Origin: Apostichopus japonicus
Taxonomy: Eukaryota; Echinodermata; Holothuroidea; Aspidochirotida; Stichopodidae
Length of the DNA: 64,000 bases
Direction: 5' to 3'
Assembly: GCF_037975245.1 (NCBI RefSeq)
Contig: NC_092577.1
Span: 24,363,398-24,427,397 of the forward strand
Shown: piece by piece, positions 46,812-58,899 of the stretch
Layout: each line of letters starts with the position of its first letter
Numbering within the stretch: the stretch's first letter is position 1
Notes under the pieces: model-generated
Told to the model about the DNA's origin: nothing
Database searches by the model: none
Seen by the model: only the letters and a program-made list of their open reading frames with translations
Position numbers and translations under genes: made by a program

Positions 46812-46868
46812 CCATCCTTTAGATTCCTTGCAGTACGCAATTATACCAAATATCCCCGCTAAAACGAT
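46812..46868 (-). CDS. MS4A-like gene 1, 57-bp TM2 exon
   Basis: The acceptor tcgccttgcag and donor gtaagc enclose 19 codons, IVLAGIFGIIAYCKESKGW. With the end of the previous exon (GIWAGSV) it builds the second helix. Same size and phase as the gene 2 exon at 22787-22843. Confidence 0.72.
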
Positions 46869-46934
46869 CTGCAAGGCGAAGAAAATGTATATTTATGATT
46901 CATTTCTTGTAATGTCATTACAGTTCTTGGCACT

Positions 46935-47085
46935 AAAAGAATTTGGTCATGTATATGTCATGTATATATATGTGTATATGTATATGTATGTATATATATG
47001 TCAATAATATATAATATACAATATATGTATGTACGTACGTACGTACGTACGTATGTATGTATATATACATATATCACTATCCTTG
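46935..47085. repeat. (TATG/TACG)n microsatellites
   Basis: Mixed ta/tatg repeats, with a self-complementary (acgt) run at 47032-47052. Confidence 0.95.
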
Positions 47086-47444
47086 ATTTTCCAACTCATT
47101 ACGATTTCAATTATAGAAATATTTATTTGCCTTCTTCTATTACCTCCGTTTCATTAACATAAAGTCCGTTCAAAGTATCTCTTTCGAGATTCGGCTTTAT
47201 GGATCACAAATGATTTCGAGTTGGTTAGCATCATGTTTGATCTCTAGAGTAAGGCAAAATATTTCTCCAAAACAGACCTAGTATTGTTCGATACAGGTGA
47301 CAAACGCCTACCGTGGAATTACGACCTTCCTTACCGGTTTAGAACATCGGGACATCACGATTTCAATTATAGATATTCATTTGCCTTGTCGTTTACCTCC
47401 ATTTCATTAACATTAAGTCCTTTCAAAGTCTCTTTCGATTTCAA

Positions 47445-47482
47445 TTATATATATACATACATACTTTCAACAGATATATATA

Positions 47483-47516
<34 letters not shown>

Positions 47517-47517
47517 A
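47445..47517. repeat. (ATAC)n microsatellite
   Basis: Tandem atac units starting only 9 bp past the donor of the first MS4A-like gene 1 exon. Confidence 0.95.
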
Positions 47518-47525
47518 ATACTTAC

Positions 47526-47687
47526 AACAGATCCTGCCCAAATCCCCTGTGCTATGTAGCCCAATTCGCAAACTCGCTCTAAGGAGAAACTTCCAAAAGT
47601 AATCGCTACGGAACCCAGAATTATCTGGAAGATTGAGGTGTACAAGATACCCTTGTTCTTCAGAGCTGGTGCGGCAAATGGCGCCAT
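47526..47687 (-). CDS. MS4A/CD20-like tetraspan protein (gene 1), TM1 exon
   Basis: Four-pass membrane protein of the MS4A/CD20 type. From ATG (tctagtcATGG context) it reads MAPFAAPALKNKGILYTSIF then QIILGSVAITFGSFSLERVC and ELGYIAQGIWAGSV, with donor gtaagt. Helix 1 carries the Q..LG....G pattern and the G.W.G motif precedes helix 2, both as in MS4A proteins. The ATG could be the start, giving a very short N-terminus. A ctag just upstream could instead be an acceptor with the true start in an earlier exon. It is a paralogue of gene 2, same strand, 22-24 kb apart. Confidence 0.7.
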
Positions 47688-48659
47688 GACTAGAGATGTT
47701 AATAACAGACAGAAAGAATTGAATTAAGGGTATATCAATACTGTACTTTATTTGAGAACCGTATCATATGGCAATTACACGTAATTAACTACGCATATGA
47801 TACATAGATCTATCTGTATTGACGTTACCTTTAAAAATCCACGGGAATTTCTACCTGTATGTCAAAAGAGAAGCTGAAAAGACTTCTATGTCGCGAATGC
47901 ACCGCAAAGTATGGATACACTACACTGAATAATACTAATTTTGTATGACGCATCTGCATTACGAACGCTTCTCATTACACCAAAGTCAATATTTATATGA
48001 GTCTGCGTAAATCGCAACCGGTGCTTATGTTCAACCATCTAAAAAAAAAGACTGAAAAGCAAATTAACAAAACCACCCCTTCAAAGTTTCATACACTGAT
48101 AGTCGACTTTTGAGAAATTGCTCGCTCAGATCATGTGTCAACTCATTTCAGCGCATACTGGGGAGTAACTAGCGTGTTTTCGAAAGTCTTTAAAGTTCAG
48201 TGACTAATCTGTAAATGATATTTCGCGATCTGAAGACGAAAAGTCTAACATGAAATTATTTATTACACGATGTGGAAGCCTAAGAAATAAAGAAGGAAAA
48301 CAAAATAAGAAATATGCTTCTCTTATGCTTCGTGGGAGGTTGTATATTCTCTTTCAATTTTATTGGGGACAAAGACATGAAACCTTCTTCACGAGGTCTC
48401 ATGGCCACTGGGGATGCAATGCAGCGATAGTTACGCAGGACGAACTGTTTTTTTTCAGAGATCACCTTCGAACAGAAGATCAAAGTCGAATAGCTATGTT
48501 TGTATTAGCAGACTGCGCCATTCTTCGAGATCCGGTATAGTCTACGTGATAAAATATGAACCTAATAAATGAACTTTCCTGTAACAATTTTATTGATGTT
48601 GTAGGTGTTTCTATTTAAATTGAAGTCCAAAAATCGGAAATAACATAGAAAAATGTATA

Positions 48660-49250
48660 TCTTTTCTACAAAGATGGGAATTTATGATGGAAAGGTATGG
48701 GCAAAGTATTAGTTGGTAATTCTTTAATGATATCTAGGTTAGTGTATTTAACGAGTAATTTTACTGTGCCAAGTTTGGTATGAGACTCAATTCGTCAAGC
48801 AGTAAATGATTTTATATGGGATGGTTAAACACCTTTAAACAGTCTTAAGTCATTAGTGTTGCCTACAAATAAAGAGGGGCTACAGCTATATGACTTTAAA
48901 AAAAAATCAACCAGAAAGACATTATAATGTTATATTTTCAGTCTTTACATACTATGCGACCCTTAGCCAGAGAAATTCTACTTGCATGGAAAAATATTAT
49001 GATATGTGACCTTGCATGAGGTCATCCCAACACTGCTGTCATCAGAAGCCGTTCATGAATGAATTACACTTACTAATCCCGATAATCCCTTTTCCTTCAA
49101 TAAAGTACAAACGATTAGTACTATGATCATGAATGTATTACCCGAGAACTGGTTGACAGAGATCTATTCATCTGACAGGATGGTATCTACGCAATCCGAT
49201 TTCGAATACTGCATTGATTTTAGATGTGGTTGTGAAACTATTGATTGTGC
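48660..49250 (+). pseudogene. L1-like ORF2 C-terminal relic
   Basis: The broken frame gives FIWDG, then LPTNKEGLQLYDFKKK and further on PENWLTEIYSSDR. The 'FIWdG..P.....L..P...GGLQL.DF..K' arrangement is the C-terminal region of L1-group ORF2. Many stops. Confidence 0.65.
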
Positions 49251-49880
49251 TGTATAAAAGAGGTTATGAAATGAAACATTTTTATGTCTTGGAATGGTTT
49301 ATCTACTTTACTACAACACCACCCATGCACAACATTCCGTAAATACGGCTTCAAACGCCAGAAATTCGCTGTCAAAGTATTCCCTAGAGACCTCTCGAGC
49401 TGCCACTCGTAAAAAGCAAAGCTTCCCACCGCAGTTCATCTGACGTCATCAAAGGAACCATTTCAGGCCAAGCCGACTCCCCGCTGTTTACCGATACGGC
49501 GTTTACCAGTTTACTACATGTAACCACAACACTCTTCTCATCAATTGAAAATGTCTTCTCCCGAATCTTTCCGATTCCGAGGAAATAGGACTTCACCTCT
49601 CAGGACATTCGTTAGCTTTGACGAAAATTATTTCTTAAGGAAGAAGAGGAGGAAATAGTTTTCGAGGGTGATGAACAGAATATCGGTGTTTTTTCCCTAT
49701 CAATTGAGCCCCTTGCAGAAGAATTGTCAAACGATCCCGATGGCCGAGACGCGTTGCTTCCGATCGAAGTCCTCAACGGTTGGACGACCCTGAACCGAAA
49801 CTGGTCGGTTGAGCATAAACAAAACCACCGTTATTAAGACCGTCATATCATTTAAATTATCTCGAATGTCGATGATCCTG

Positions 49881-49970
49881 TTACTTAACTTCGTAGTGAA
49901 GCTTCTACATTTTTTTGTCTTACCACTGTAACACAAAAAAATGTAGAAGCTTCACTACGAAGTTAAGTAA
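49881..49970. repeat. perfect 38-bp inverted repeat, 14-nt loop
   Basis: The arm 49881-49918 (starts ttacttaacttcgtagtgaa) and the arm 49933-49970 are exact reverse complements. The loop is cttaccactgtaac. No target duplication is visible outside. Confidence 0.95.
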
Positions 49971-50949
49971 AATGTGACACTCTGTAAAGTGCAACCCTAT
50001 AGTACTAGTAGTGGTAACATGGGGTCTAGACCTAACTAATAGACGTTGTATAACAGGCTATCCCGTGTAATTGTATCACTGTCCAACTGTTACGTAAAAT
50101 CACAACACAACGCCAGTTTTACCACAAAAGAAAACTTGCAGATCTTGTATTGATTGTTCTTAGACCAACTGGCTTTAAGTTGTGCAAAATATTAGGTAAC
50201 CCAAAGAAAATCGTCATTTGCGGTATCAAGGAGGCCTAGGCTATGGTCATAACAAGTAATTTGGCAACAGTAAAGGCCTACAGGCACTCGTAACGGTGTG
50301 TATGTGTAGTGTTTTCAGCGAGTCGTGTTCAAATTCTTCGATTTCTGTCATCTTTTGGGAAAGCTTGCAGTAGAAATCCGTCTTTACTTGTGGTGGAGCA
50401 ACCTGATACCACATATCGGCTCGGCATATTTAACAGTTACGAGATAAATTTACATAAAAACAAAACTCCAAACACCAAATCTCAATACTACGGAGCACTG
50501 CAACAGTGTAATATGTTGTGTGTTCTCAGACGTTTAAGAATGTAACCATAGCGTCTCGGAAGTGAGCTGAGTTCCTCGACTCACGTCACGCCGCATTACC
50601 GTAAATACCAAAATTTTTAGAAAGTTTTTATTAGCCTCGAATTTGTGATCGTTTATTCCTCGAGGATGCAAGCTTCGTTTGACACAAATTGAGTATCATT
50701 GGAAGGTACGAGTGTACAGAATACGATGATAAAGGAAACACATTCCATTTCATAACCTCTTTAACTTGTAGAAAGGCATCTGACCTTTTACGCACTGAGA
50801 GTAATAAACATGCTGAAATTGATTATGTATATTTTGCAGACGTTCGGTTGAACAATACATCATCTTTTTATAAATTGGTCTGAAATATCACCCATTTGGG
50901 TAAATTTAACAATGATAAGGCATTGTGCAAGTAATAACGTGTTTATTAT

Positions 50950-51600
50950 AAGCCTTGGTCTACTCTGATGCATTATCTGATTGGTGGTAGAATGTTAAAA
51001 CTAGAATTAAAATGCTTGCGGTTCAGCATGGCACTCGCATTGTTCGTCAGAAAAGAAAACGCTTCACAGATCTCCAAACGATTTACAGGAGATGACAATA
51101 CTATTAATACTGGTGCTTATATTCGTTCCAGAATCAAATATCTTGAAGAAGGGGAAAACCCTCCGCATTCTTCTCTAGAAAAGACAAACGTCAAGCCGAA
51201 CAGAAAGTGGTTCACCAAGTCCGCAAACCGGACGGTAAATATCACCTGAAACAATAACGGAACTCTCAAAGTTTTCAACAACTTCTTTATTGATCTCTAT
51301 TCCGATCACGGTAGGTTTGATAAGATTTTTCAAGATGTTTTCATAAATCGTTTAAACAACACACTATATAATGAGGACATCGAAAGCCTTGAAAAACATT
51401 ATTTTTGTAGATATTTTGGGCGAAGACTCCTCGATGTCTTTAACGACATTTTCAAAACAGTCCATATCTCAAAGTTCTATCACCGTTACACTTCTCCCAT
51501 GGAAAGGTGATCAAACTGATCCTATCAAGTTGCGTGCAATCAGTCTGCTAAACACAGACTATATATAAGCTGATGTCGAAAGTATTACAGGTCACAATGT
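50950..51600 (+). pseudogene. L1-like ORF2 fragment before and at the RT start
   Basis: Frames shift between KRKRFTDLQTIYRR, GAYIRSRIKYLEEGENP and DPIKLRAISLLNTDYI (near 51510). The last is RT motif 1 of L1-group elements (RPISLLN.DYKI). Stops and shifts throughout. Confidence 0.7.
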
Positions 51601-53456
51601 TTAAAACACCTTTGGCGAAAATTTTGGGGTTTCTGCCTCGCTCACTTTTTTGAAGACTATGTAACAACTGGCATCTACCCTGTAAGGGCTAACTTCGAAA
51701 ATTACACACAGCCCCCACAAGGGGTCGCAAACATCATATTTTGTACAGGGTGAATAGGAAAAATTGACCTTATATTGTCATTGGTTCCATTTCTTAATGA
51801 AATACTGTCTTAATCAAATCAGCGTCTTCGATATTAAAATGTTGGCCTATTTTTTTATCTTTCATCTGATTATACTTTTAAGGCATTCCATTGCAAACAT
51901 TTATCGCAGTGACTTTTTCTTAAGAAAACCAAGTCTGTACCAAATTTGCATCTAGCACAGATTTGCATCTGGCAACACTGTCCTGTTATTGCTGACGACT
52001 ACCAGTGTATCACAGCCAGGTAAACTTCACTAGTCATCCGATATGATGACGTTATTAACCAAACAAGCCTGAAGAATTGCATAATAAAGAAGGTATATCA
52101 ATAATTGTACATTGCAAAATAATTCCATAGGCAATGTGCATAAGAAAACTTGATTTTATCAATGATATTTAAGAACTTTCTAAATAATTATCCATATATA
52201 TTAGTGTGTGCAGCAGTTGTGCTATGTAAGGCTAGGCTAGCCTAACATAGGCCTAAACGTTACTGGCTGGCATAAATGCAATACCTTACAGTATGAATGT
52301 AGGCAGCAGGCACAAATCCAGGATTTTTAGAAAGAAAGGGGCAGCAAGGGGTCTGAATGACGAGGCGAAGCCCTGCGTTAAATCATGCGGGGGTGGGGGG
52401 GGGGGTCAGTGCCCCTCATACCTTTTTAATATAGATGCTGTAACTTAGATGTACTTGATCTGCGGGCAACGGTGGATCCATGATTTTATGAAAAGGGGTT
52501 AAATATATCATCTTTTGATTGCCGTCCTAGAGGGTGGTAAACTAAGTGCAAAAAACTAAGTGAAACATTAGACAAAATTCAGGATTCACGTTAGTGTGAA
52601 GGATTGGACGACACTCACGTAGGTCTAGGATATCACCATAGCCTAGCCTAGGCCTTCTACTACTGATCCCTAAATCAATGTACGTTGTAGCTACCTGCAT
52701 AAAACTCTCTCACCCTCCATAAAATTGAGGGGAGGAAATTTCCCCAGTCATTTACAATCCTAGTGTGAACCCAGGCTGCATTAGGGTCCTAATAGACTAC
52801 ATCTTCTTATGAAAAAATGCCGACTGGGATTAAATTCATTCTAAGACAGGAGGCACAGGGGCTCCTTGGGATCGAGCTTCTTTTAGGCTAGCCAGTGTGC
52901 ATTCAGTTAGTCCACTAAAACAAGTTCTTTGGCATGTACTTAATTTGTGTTGGTGTGTCGACGTGCAAGCAACGTCTTGCTGGTGTATGAATATGTCAGG
53001 CTAGCCTAATTAATGTTTCCGATAAGCTGGGCAAAACGTTACTGAGCTGTATAATAGCTAGGGCCTTGGTGTGACAGGAATGCACCCTGCATGACGCTAT
53101 GTATATCTGTGTGAGCAAGAGCCGTAAAACTACATGGATTGTAGCTTGCAGTTAATATATTAGGCTTATGAGAATAGTCGACCATGAGATGTGTGGGTTT
53201 GGGTAAGCTATGATAGGATGAGGGTATGAGTTAGGACTGTGATCCAATTTTATTTGACATTTATTTATTTTGTTTCAGTTTCTTGTTCACTGATTTTCAT
53301 TTTTCTTGTTACAATATCTAACTGTATCTGATAATGTTAACCAAGGGGTTTTTAGGTTACCCACAAGATTTACACAAAGTTAGATGTGCCTTTCTTAATT
53401 CTACTTTACATGACATATATTGGTTTATTTCACATTGTACGCTGCAAGTACAAGCC
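51601..53456. other. spacer with taggcct-rich tracts
   Basis: Short gctaggcta/taggcct strings (52228-52250, 52640-52655) and G-runs beside atccaggattt (52315) hint at decayed MITEs. No boundary pair could be drawn. Confidence 0.4.
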
Positions 53457-54030
53457 TATACACTCAAAAAAATTAAGTGTTAAATTTGAATTGTTAAGTG
53501 TTGAATTTAACACCCCACCCTGTTTGGATTAGGGACAACACCGGGTTAAATTAACACTTCAGAAGTGTAACATAATATAACACTTTGCGAGTGTTGCCTT
53601 AACAACACCCAAACATGTCAAACTGTTTTTTTTTTAGTGTCAAAATAACACTTCCTGGTGTTGAAGGTACACTTACAGGGAGTAAAATTAACACCATAAA
53701 GTCTTCATATGTTAGAACTCCTGGGTGTCAACATGACACTTCAAGGAGTAAAATTCACACAATAAAGTGTTCATTTGTTAAAACTTCTGGGTGTCAACAT
53801 GACACTTCAAGGAGTAAAATTCACACAATAAAGTGTTCATTTGTTAAAACTTCTGGGTGTCAACATGACACTTCAGGAAGTAAAATTACCACCATATAGT
53901 GTTCATTTGTCATCTGTGTCAAGATGATACTTAATGGACTCTCAACACCCAATAGTGCTCTTCTGGATGTATATTTAACACCAGCTCTTATTTGTTAGCA
54001 CTTCTGGGTGTCAAAATAAGGCTGTGTGGT
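53457..54030. repeat. AAGTGTTAA-type repeat with 66-bp tandem units
   Basis: Begins cactcaaaaaaattaagtgt. From 53640 a 66-bp unit (gtgtcaacatgacacttcaa ... gttaaaacttctgg) repeats about five times, two of the copies nearly exact (53727-53860). Because 66 is divisible by 3, a 22-residue protein repeat (QHDTSRSKIHTIKCSFVKTS) appears but is not evidence of a gene. Confidence 0.85.
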
Positions 54031-55405
54031 GTACAATAACTCAGTTTGACATACCATATTCTAAAGGCTCGAATCCTGCTTGAGCCTTGCTTGCTAGTCA
54101 AAAAGCTGTTCCTGCAATGCTGGTTTAGTCCAAGGATTGTGCTGAAGTTGTTGCTTTCGTTGTAGTGTGGGGGGTGGGGGTTATTCGGCAAAAATGGGCT
54201 CATTGGTTAGGTTCGGCACCGCTGCCTTGCAGTGGTGATGGACAGGTTGCTGTCCCTCTCTCTCAGTATTTAGGAAAGTGTCTAAAGGCCGAGTGTTTTA
54301 CGCATGTCCGCTGGATGGGGACGTTAAATGCCGCTCCTGGGAGCAGGATGAGATAATAATTACATGCTCGTTATGCTCTGAACACTGTTTGAAAAGAGAA
54401 GGCAAGCTATTGTATCGCCGGTGTTCATCCATTATCACATTTGGCTTCGGGTTCTTCGATGAGCTTCAGTTGGCTTCCTGAACCCGTAATTAACTAAATT
54501 ATTGTACATTCATATACATTGAATGGTAATAAAAGTGACGTGGAAATATTAAGGAAGGGGCATTAATCAAAATTAAAATTTTGGGCGCTTATTAACACAA
54601 AAAAGCAAGGGCACTAAATACTGTGAATACGGTATTCCTTCTTCACTTGACGTTAAATGTATAACAACAACTACAACTAAGTGATTAAAACTTCTGGATA
54701 TCTAAGAAAGTAATACATGTACATTTTACATATACTTATTTCCAACTATTTATTCATCAAATGCTAACATATCAAATTCAATAATAATCACTCCCGGGTC
54801 TTTTGCATGGAAGTTCACAAAAAATTATTTTGATGAATAGTTCGAGTACTGCACAATAAAGGTACCCAACTTTGAATCGTTAATCAACAAACACGAAAGA
54901 AAGGTAACATAACATACTTCAAGTATATAATGTAAAAGCTGAAACATTTAAAAAATAGCGGAACTAGTTCCAATAGTGTTTATAGTTAACAAAAAACAAT
55001 GTCTAGGGTTAACTGAATTTGCATTCAAATTCCAATAAATCGTTAGGTTATCAACCTATGACGTACATTAAAATTATTCCGGGTCCATTAAAGGAATTCA
55101 TATGTCTGAAATGTTTCCAAAATTCACAAAAATAGTGGAATTCTGAAGCAATATTGCAATAAATTTGTTTACGCTGTTTTATAGGTATGGAGCAGCGTGT
55201 CGTCGACGGCAAAAATGAACTCTGGCAGTATATCAATGAGCACGCGCAAATTGTATCTACGAACTAGCTTATTGACTTCCTTTGAGGTGGAAGTTGTATG
55301 GGAGATCGCTGACCTGTAATGTATTTGGCCGATCGAATATTAAGCATTTGCTCAATTTGATTTACACTTTTTCAAAATCTTGGTTTACTCCGCTGAGTTT
55401 CAAAC

Positions 55406-55735
55406 CTAGGCCTCAGTGGAAGTTGCCTCTATGGCTGCATTAAGTTCAATGATTTTATTGGGAAGTGTATCCGTATTCATGGGGACAATGCCATATACCA
55501 CAGAATCCATAAACATATAAAACATACGTAATTGTTGGGCATAGTGGATATTGAACACGTAATGCAACTTGAAAAGTTTGTCGATGGCCGAAACAATGTT
55601 TTCTTGACAAGGAATTGCATGAGAGTCAACGATAATGAAGAACTGGGAAGGGGCCTTCTTCGTCCCAATGCAGAGCAGGTACGGTTGCGTCTGATTCTTC
55701 TTTTGTAACAAATACTCTTCAAGAACTACACCGAT
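55406..55735 (-). CDS. SAMD3-like protein, last exon with stop
   Basis: The acceptor ctgattttatctacattcag is followed by IGVVLEEYLLQKKNQTQPYL then LCIGTKKAPSQFFIIVDSHA, IPCQENIVSAIDKLFKLHYV, FNIHYAQQLRMFYMFMDSVV, YGIVPMNT and a C-terminal tail. It matches the conserved C-terminal block of SAMD3-like proteins of fish and invertebrates (P.IL.IG......F.I..D...IP......A.D.LF..HYVF...Y......FY.F....VYG). The cellular role of this family is unknown to me. Stop at 55408-55406. Its phase-0 start does not fit the donor at 60061, so an exon in between is missing from my list. Confidence 0.75.
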   Translation of the reverse strand: MGVVLEEYLLQKKNQTQPYLLCIGTKKAPSQFFIIVDSHAIPCQENIVSAIDKLFKLHYVFNIHYAQQLRMFYMFMDSVVYGIVPMNTDTLPNKIIELNAAIEATSTEA

Positions 55736-56889
55736 CTGAATGTAGATAAAATCAGTTACATATTTGTCACTATGATTTCGACCAAGTTAAAATGTCAGTA
55801 AATATCTTGAAAACAGGAATGTATGCATAGCAAAATGAAATAAATCAAATGAAATACTTATATTACCTTCTAAGGTTGACATTTAACCATTTGGGGGATT
55901 CTTGCAAGCAATAAACCTTTGCAGTTCTTGGCGTGTGACTTAGTGATTGTGTACAAAAGGAAAAACACAATCACTAACAAAGGTATAGTAAGGTGGGGTA
56001 TATACTTGTACATAAAATATATACTCCACAATTGTTGTTATTTATCACATCACTGATCAATTTCATCATATGCTCACATTCAGCCAGATCCTATCTATAC
56101 ACTATACAGTATGTACCATACTATAATGCACACTCTGTATTTTACAGTGTAAGTAGCATGCAGTGAATTTTTTTTAAACATTTAAAACACCAAAGAAAAT
56201 GAATATTATCTGCTTGGCATATGAAATCAACATTAATGTGTCAATAACTGCTTTTAGTAGGGAGAGTAATTCCACTTTAAGGAGTGTAAACTTACACACT
56301 AATTGGTACCATATGCCATAGCTGTTGGAATAAACTCTCGTTCATTTAAATGCTGTATGCTAGAACAACTTTAGCAAGCATGGTGAAAATTTCAAATTTC
56401 GCTATTATTTTCTCTCTCTCTAAGATATGGTACTCAGTGGTGAAGTAACTGAAGAGACACATACAGTATGACTATCAAACAAACTAAATAAAATAAATGC
56501 TGGTATTCTCATCAATAAAATTCTAGCTATTCCATATCTTATTGCTCATAGCAAGCCTAGTGAGGCAATTAGTCTACTTTGGATATGCCGTGTTCAACCC
56601 TTGAGTATATACTAGTCACTGGTTTGCTATCTTATTTCTTGCATTCTTGGCAGGCCTGGTGAGATAATTTGGTCTACTCCGAGAGTTGGATACCCTATAT
56701 GCAACCCTTGAGTAGACTGCTCACTGTTGTCAGTCAGTTCTGTGGGGTTCATTTTTGTTGACTAGACTAGATCCTCTTTGAGAGACTGTTAGGAAAGGCA
56801 TCCAAGTCATAATACTAGTTAATTACACCAGTAATCTTTACATTTCTTGAAAAGGCCTCTGTTGAACCCACATTAGTCTGGAAAATTGA

Positions 56890-57480
56890 CGTTAAATGTA
56901 TAACAACATAAGGGGGTTATTGTTCACCCCAACTACCCTGTTGTTGTTTTTACCCCATACATTGTATGTTTATCATAGCTGGTGGCTCGTAGACAGGTGC
57001 CAAAGGCATTTTGAGGACGGTCCCTGTTGTTTTAGTGCACTAGGCCTGTATACTAATGAGATTATGGGCCAATTTGCCCAGGAAGCTTGCTTTGGGCTGT
57101 TACCCCTGCTTGGAAGCATACACGTGTTTGTCCTGTGCCTAAGAAGGGTGACAAGTCTAACCCTTCTAATCACAGGCCTATTGCCATCACCTACGTTCTA
57201 TCTAAGTTCTAGGAACCATAATCAAGTAGCATGTTTTGAAATTTTTATGGGTTTATGGGTCTCTTTCGTTACTGATCAATGGTCTCGTTTAGTGAAAGTA
57301 TGGTTATTACTCTTGACATTGCCAAAGCCTTTGATCATGTGTGGCACGCTGGTCTTCTACCTAAACTTCCTTCGTTTGGATTCAGTGCCAATTCTATTTC
57401 AAAATATGTGTGCAGAACAGCCAGGATGGAATTCGACCACTCAAACCATCTCCTTTTTCGGTTGAATTCGAGGGTTGGAA
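56890..57480 (+). pseudogene. LINE reverse transcriptase relic
   Basis: Successive frames give CLRRVTSLTLLITGLLPSP (a shifted PVPKKGD.....RPIAI) and, from 57279, VITLDIAKAFDHVWHAGLLP, the motif A region of non-LTR reverse transcriptase (LDI.KAFD.VWH..LL.KL). Stops and shifts break it. Clade unresolved. Confidence 0.75.
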
Positions 57481-58899
57481 CATGCTGTAAGGTAGCAGAA
57501 ATACTTAGCCTAAGAATAAAGAAATACTCACAGGTTGGAAGTCAATCAACAACTTCATTGTCTGCTTCTGGGATCCTCTATTCCGTGGAGTGGACGGCAG
57601 AAACAACACCAACAGAAGAAAAGAGTACATGGCCAAAACTTCTGCAGAAATAAACATTATGTAAATTGTGTCAATTATAGTAACTACAACGGTACTGCTA
57701 GAAGTTTTACCTTGTAAAAATACCCTTGTTTGCCCAGCAGTGTTTGTGCAATGTTGGTGCAATGTTTGTGGAAAAACAGTCAAATTTTCACTGAACATTT
57801 ACAAATTTTGTTAATAACCAAACAAAATCAATTTTTGTGTTCAATTTTTGTTGTCACTTGGGTCATGCCCAAGGGGGGAGGAAGGGTTGAACCTTTCATG
57901 TTTTAATTTTGACCACTTACACAAACCTGTAAATACAGCAAAAAGTTAGTTTTTTTAGCCTATATTATACAAATATAATATAATACATAATTTCAACTGA
58001 TATATTTGAATATGATAAATTCCTTTTGGTTTATTTTACATTTTCTGCATCTAACATATAAAGGGAGATATCAAGCAAAATGTTGGTGTCGCGTGTAATG
58101 GGTATTTTGTGTCCCCAGTTACATCGGTCAAACACACTTCTCAGATATTTGAGTGAGGCAGCTGGTATGGAAATATAAGCTAGCATGATTAAACATTGTT
58201 TGCAGTATTACAAGGTTGCTTTAAACCCTATTTTCAAAATTTGAAGCAGATTTCCTGTTTTGAATTACCAACATAACCCTTGAGCTCACGTCTGGGTCGT
58301 AAGTGTTCCACCCCTTCCCCTGGCCGCTTGCGGCTCGGAACTGAAAGTTGGTACCCGGAAATTCGGCCACTGGGATGCATGGGCACCGGGGGCATGACGA
58401 CCTGCCAGGGTAGGATTTAATTTTTGCCTAACGGGGGCTCTTTTCAATTTTTTCCTAAAAAAAAGCCCCGTGGGAAGAGGACTTGGGGCGATTTTGACCC
58501 ACAGAGGGCTCTTTCCAAATTCAGAGATGTCATGCAAAAAAATGAACCGGGAGGTACAAGAAGGAATTGTCCTGTCAGGCTGTCTGTCTGTCTCACTCAC
58601 TTTATTTGTTCTAACATATCTACAATATGAGAGGAAGAGTAAACAAAAATGTGGACCAAAACGGAAGGAGATATGCACTTTTCCGGCAGTATAGGGAATT
58701 TCAAAATATAATTTCGATACGGCCTCTCCAGCTGCGCAACGTACTAAACGATCGGACATCGTTTCCCGAAGTTATGTACCCATGTACCAGTTCCATGAGA
58801 CTTGAAAATATGTGACTTGGCTTACAGTAAGCTGCTCTCCAAAGCTATTCTCTGTTATATGCTCGTCAGGGCTTCGTGTACAATGACACGCAGAGACCA

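Noticed and set aside
48250-48540. 96-aa + frame with ATG
   Set aside because: No family, no codon pattern beyond chance, and an open frame also exists on the other strand.
56896-57465. 189-aa frame as a membrane protein
   Set aside because: The motif-bearing frame next to it is LINE reverse transcriptase; the hydrophobic frame is its shifted shadow.
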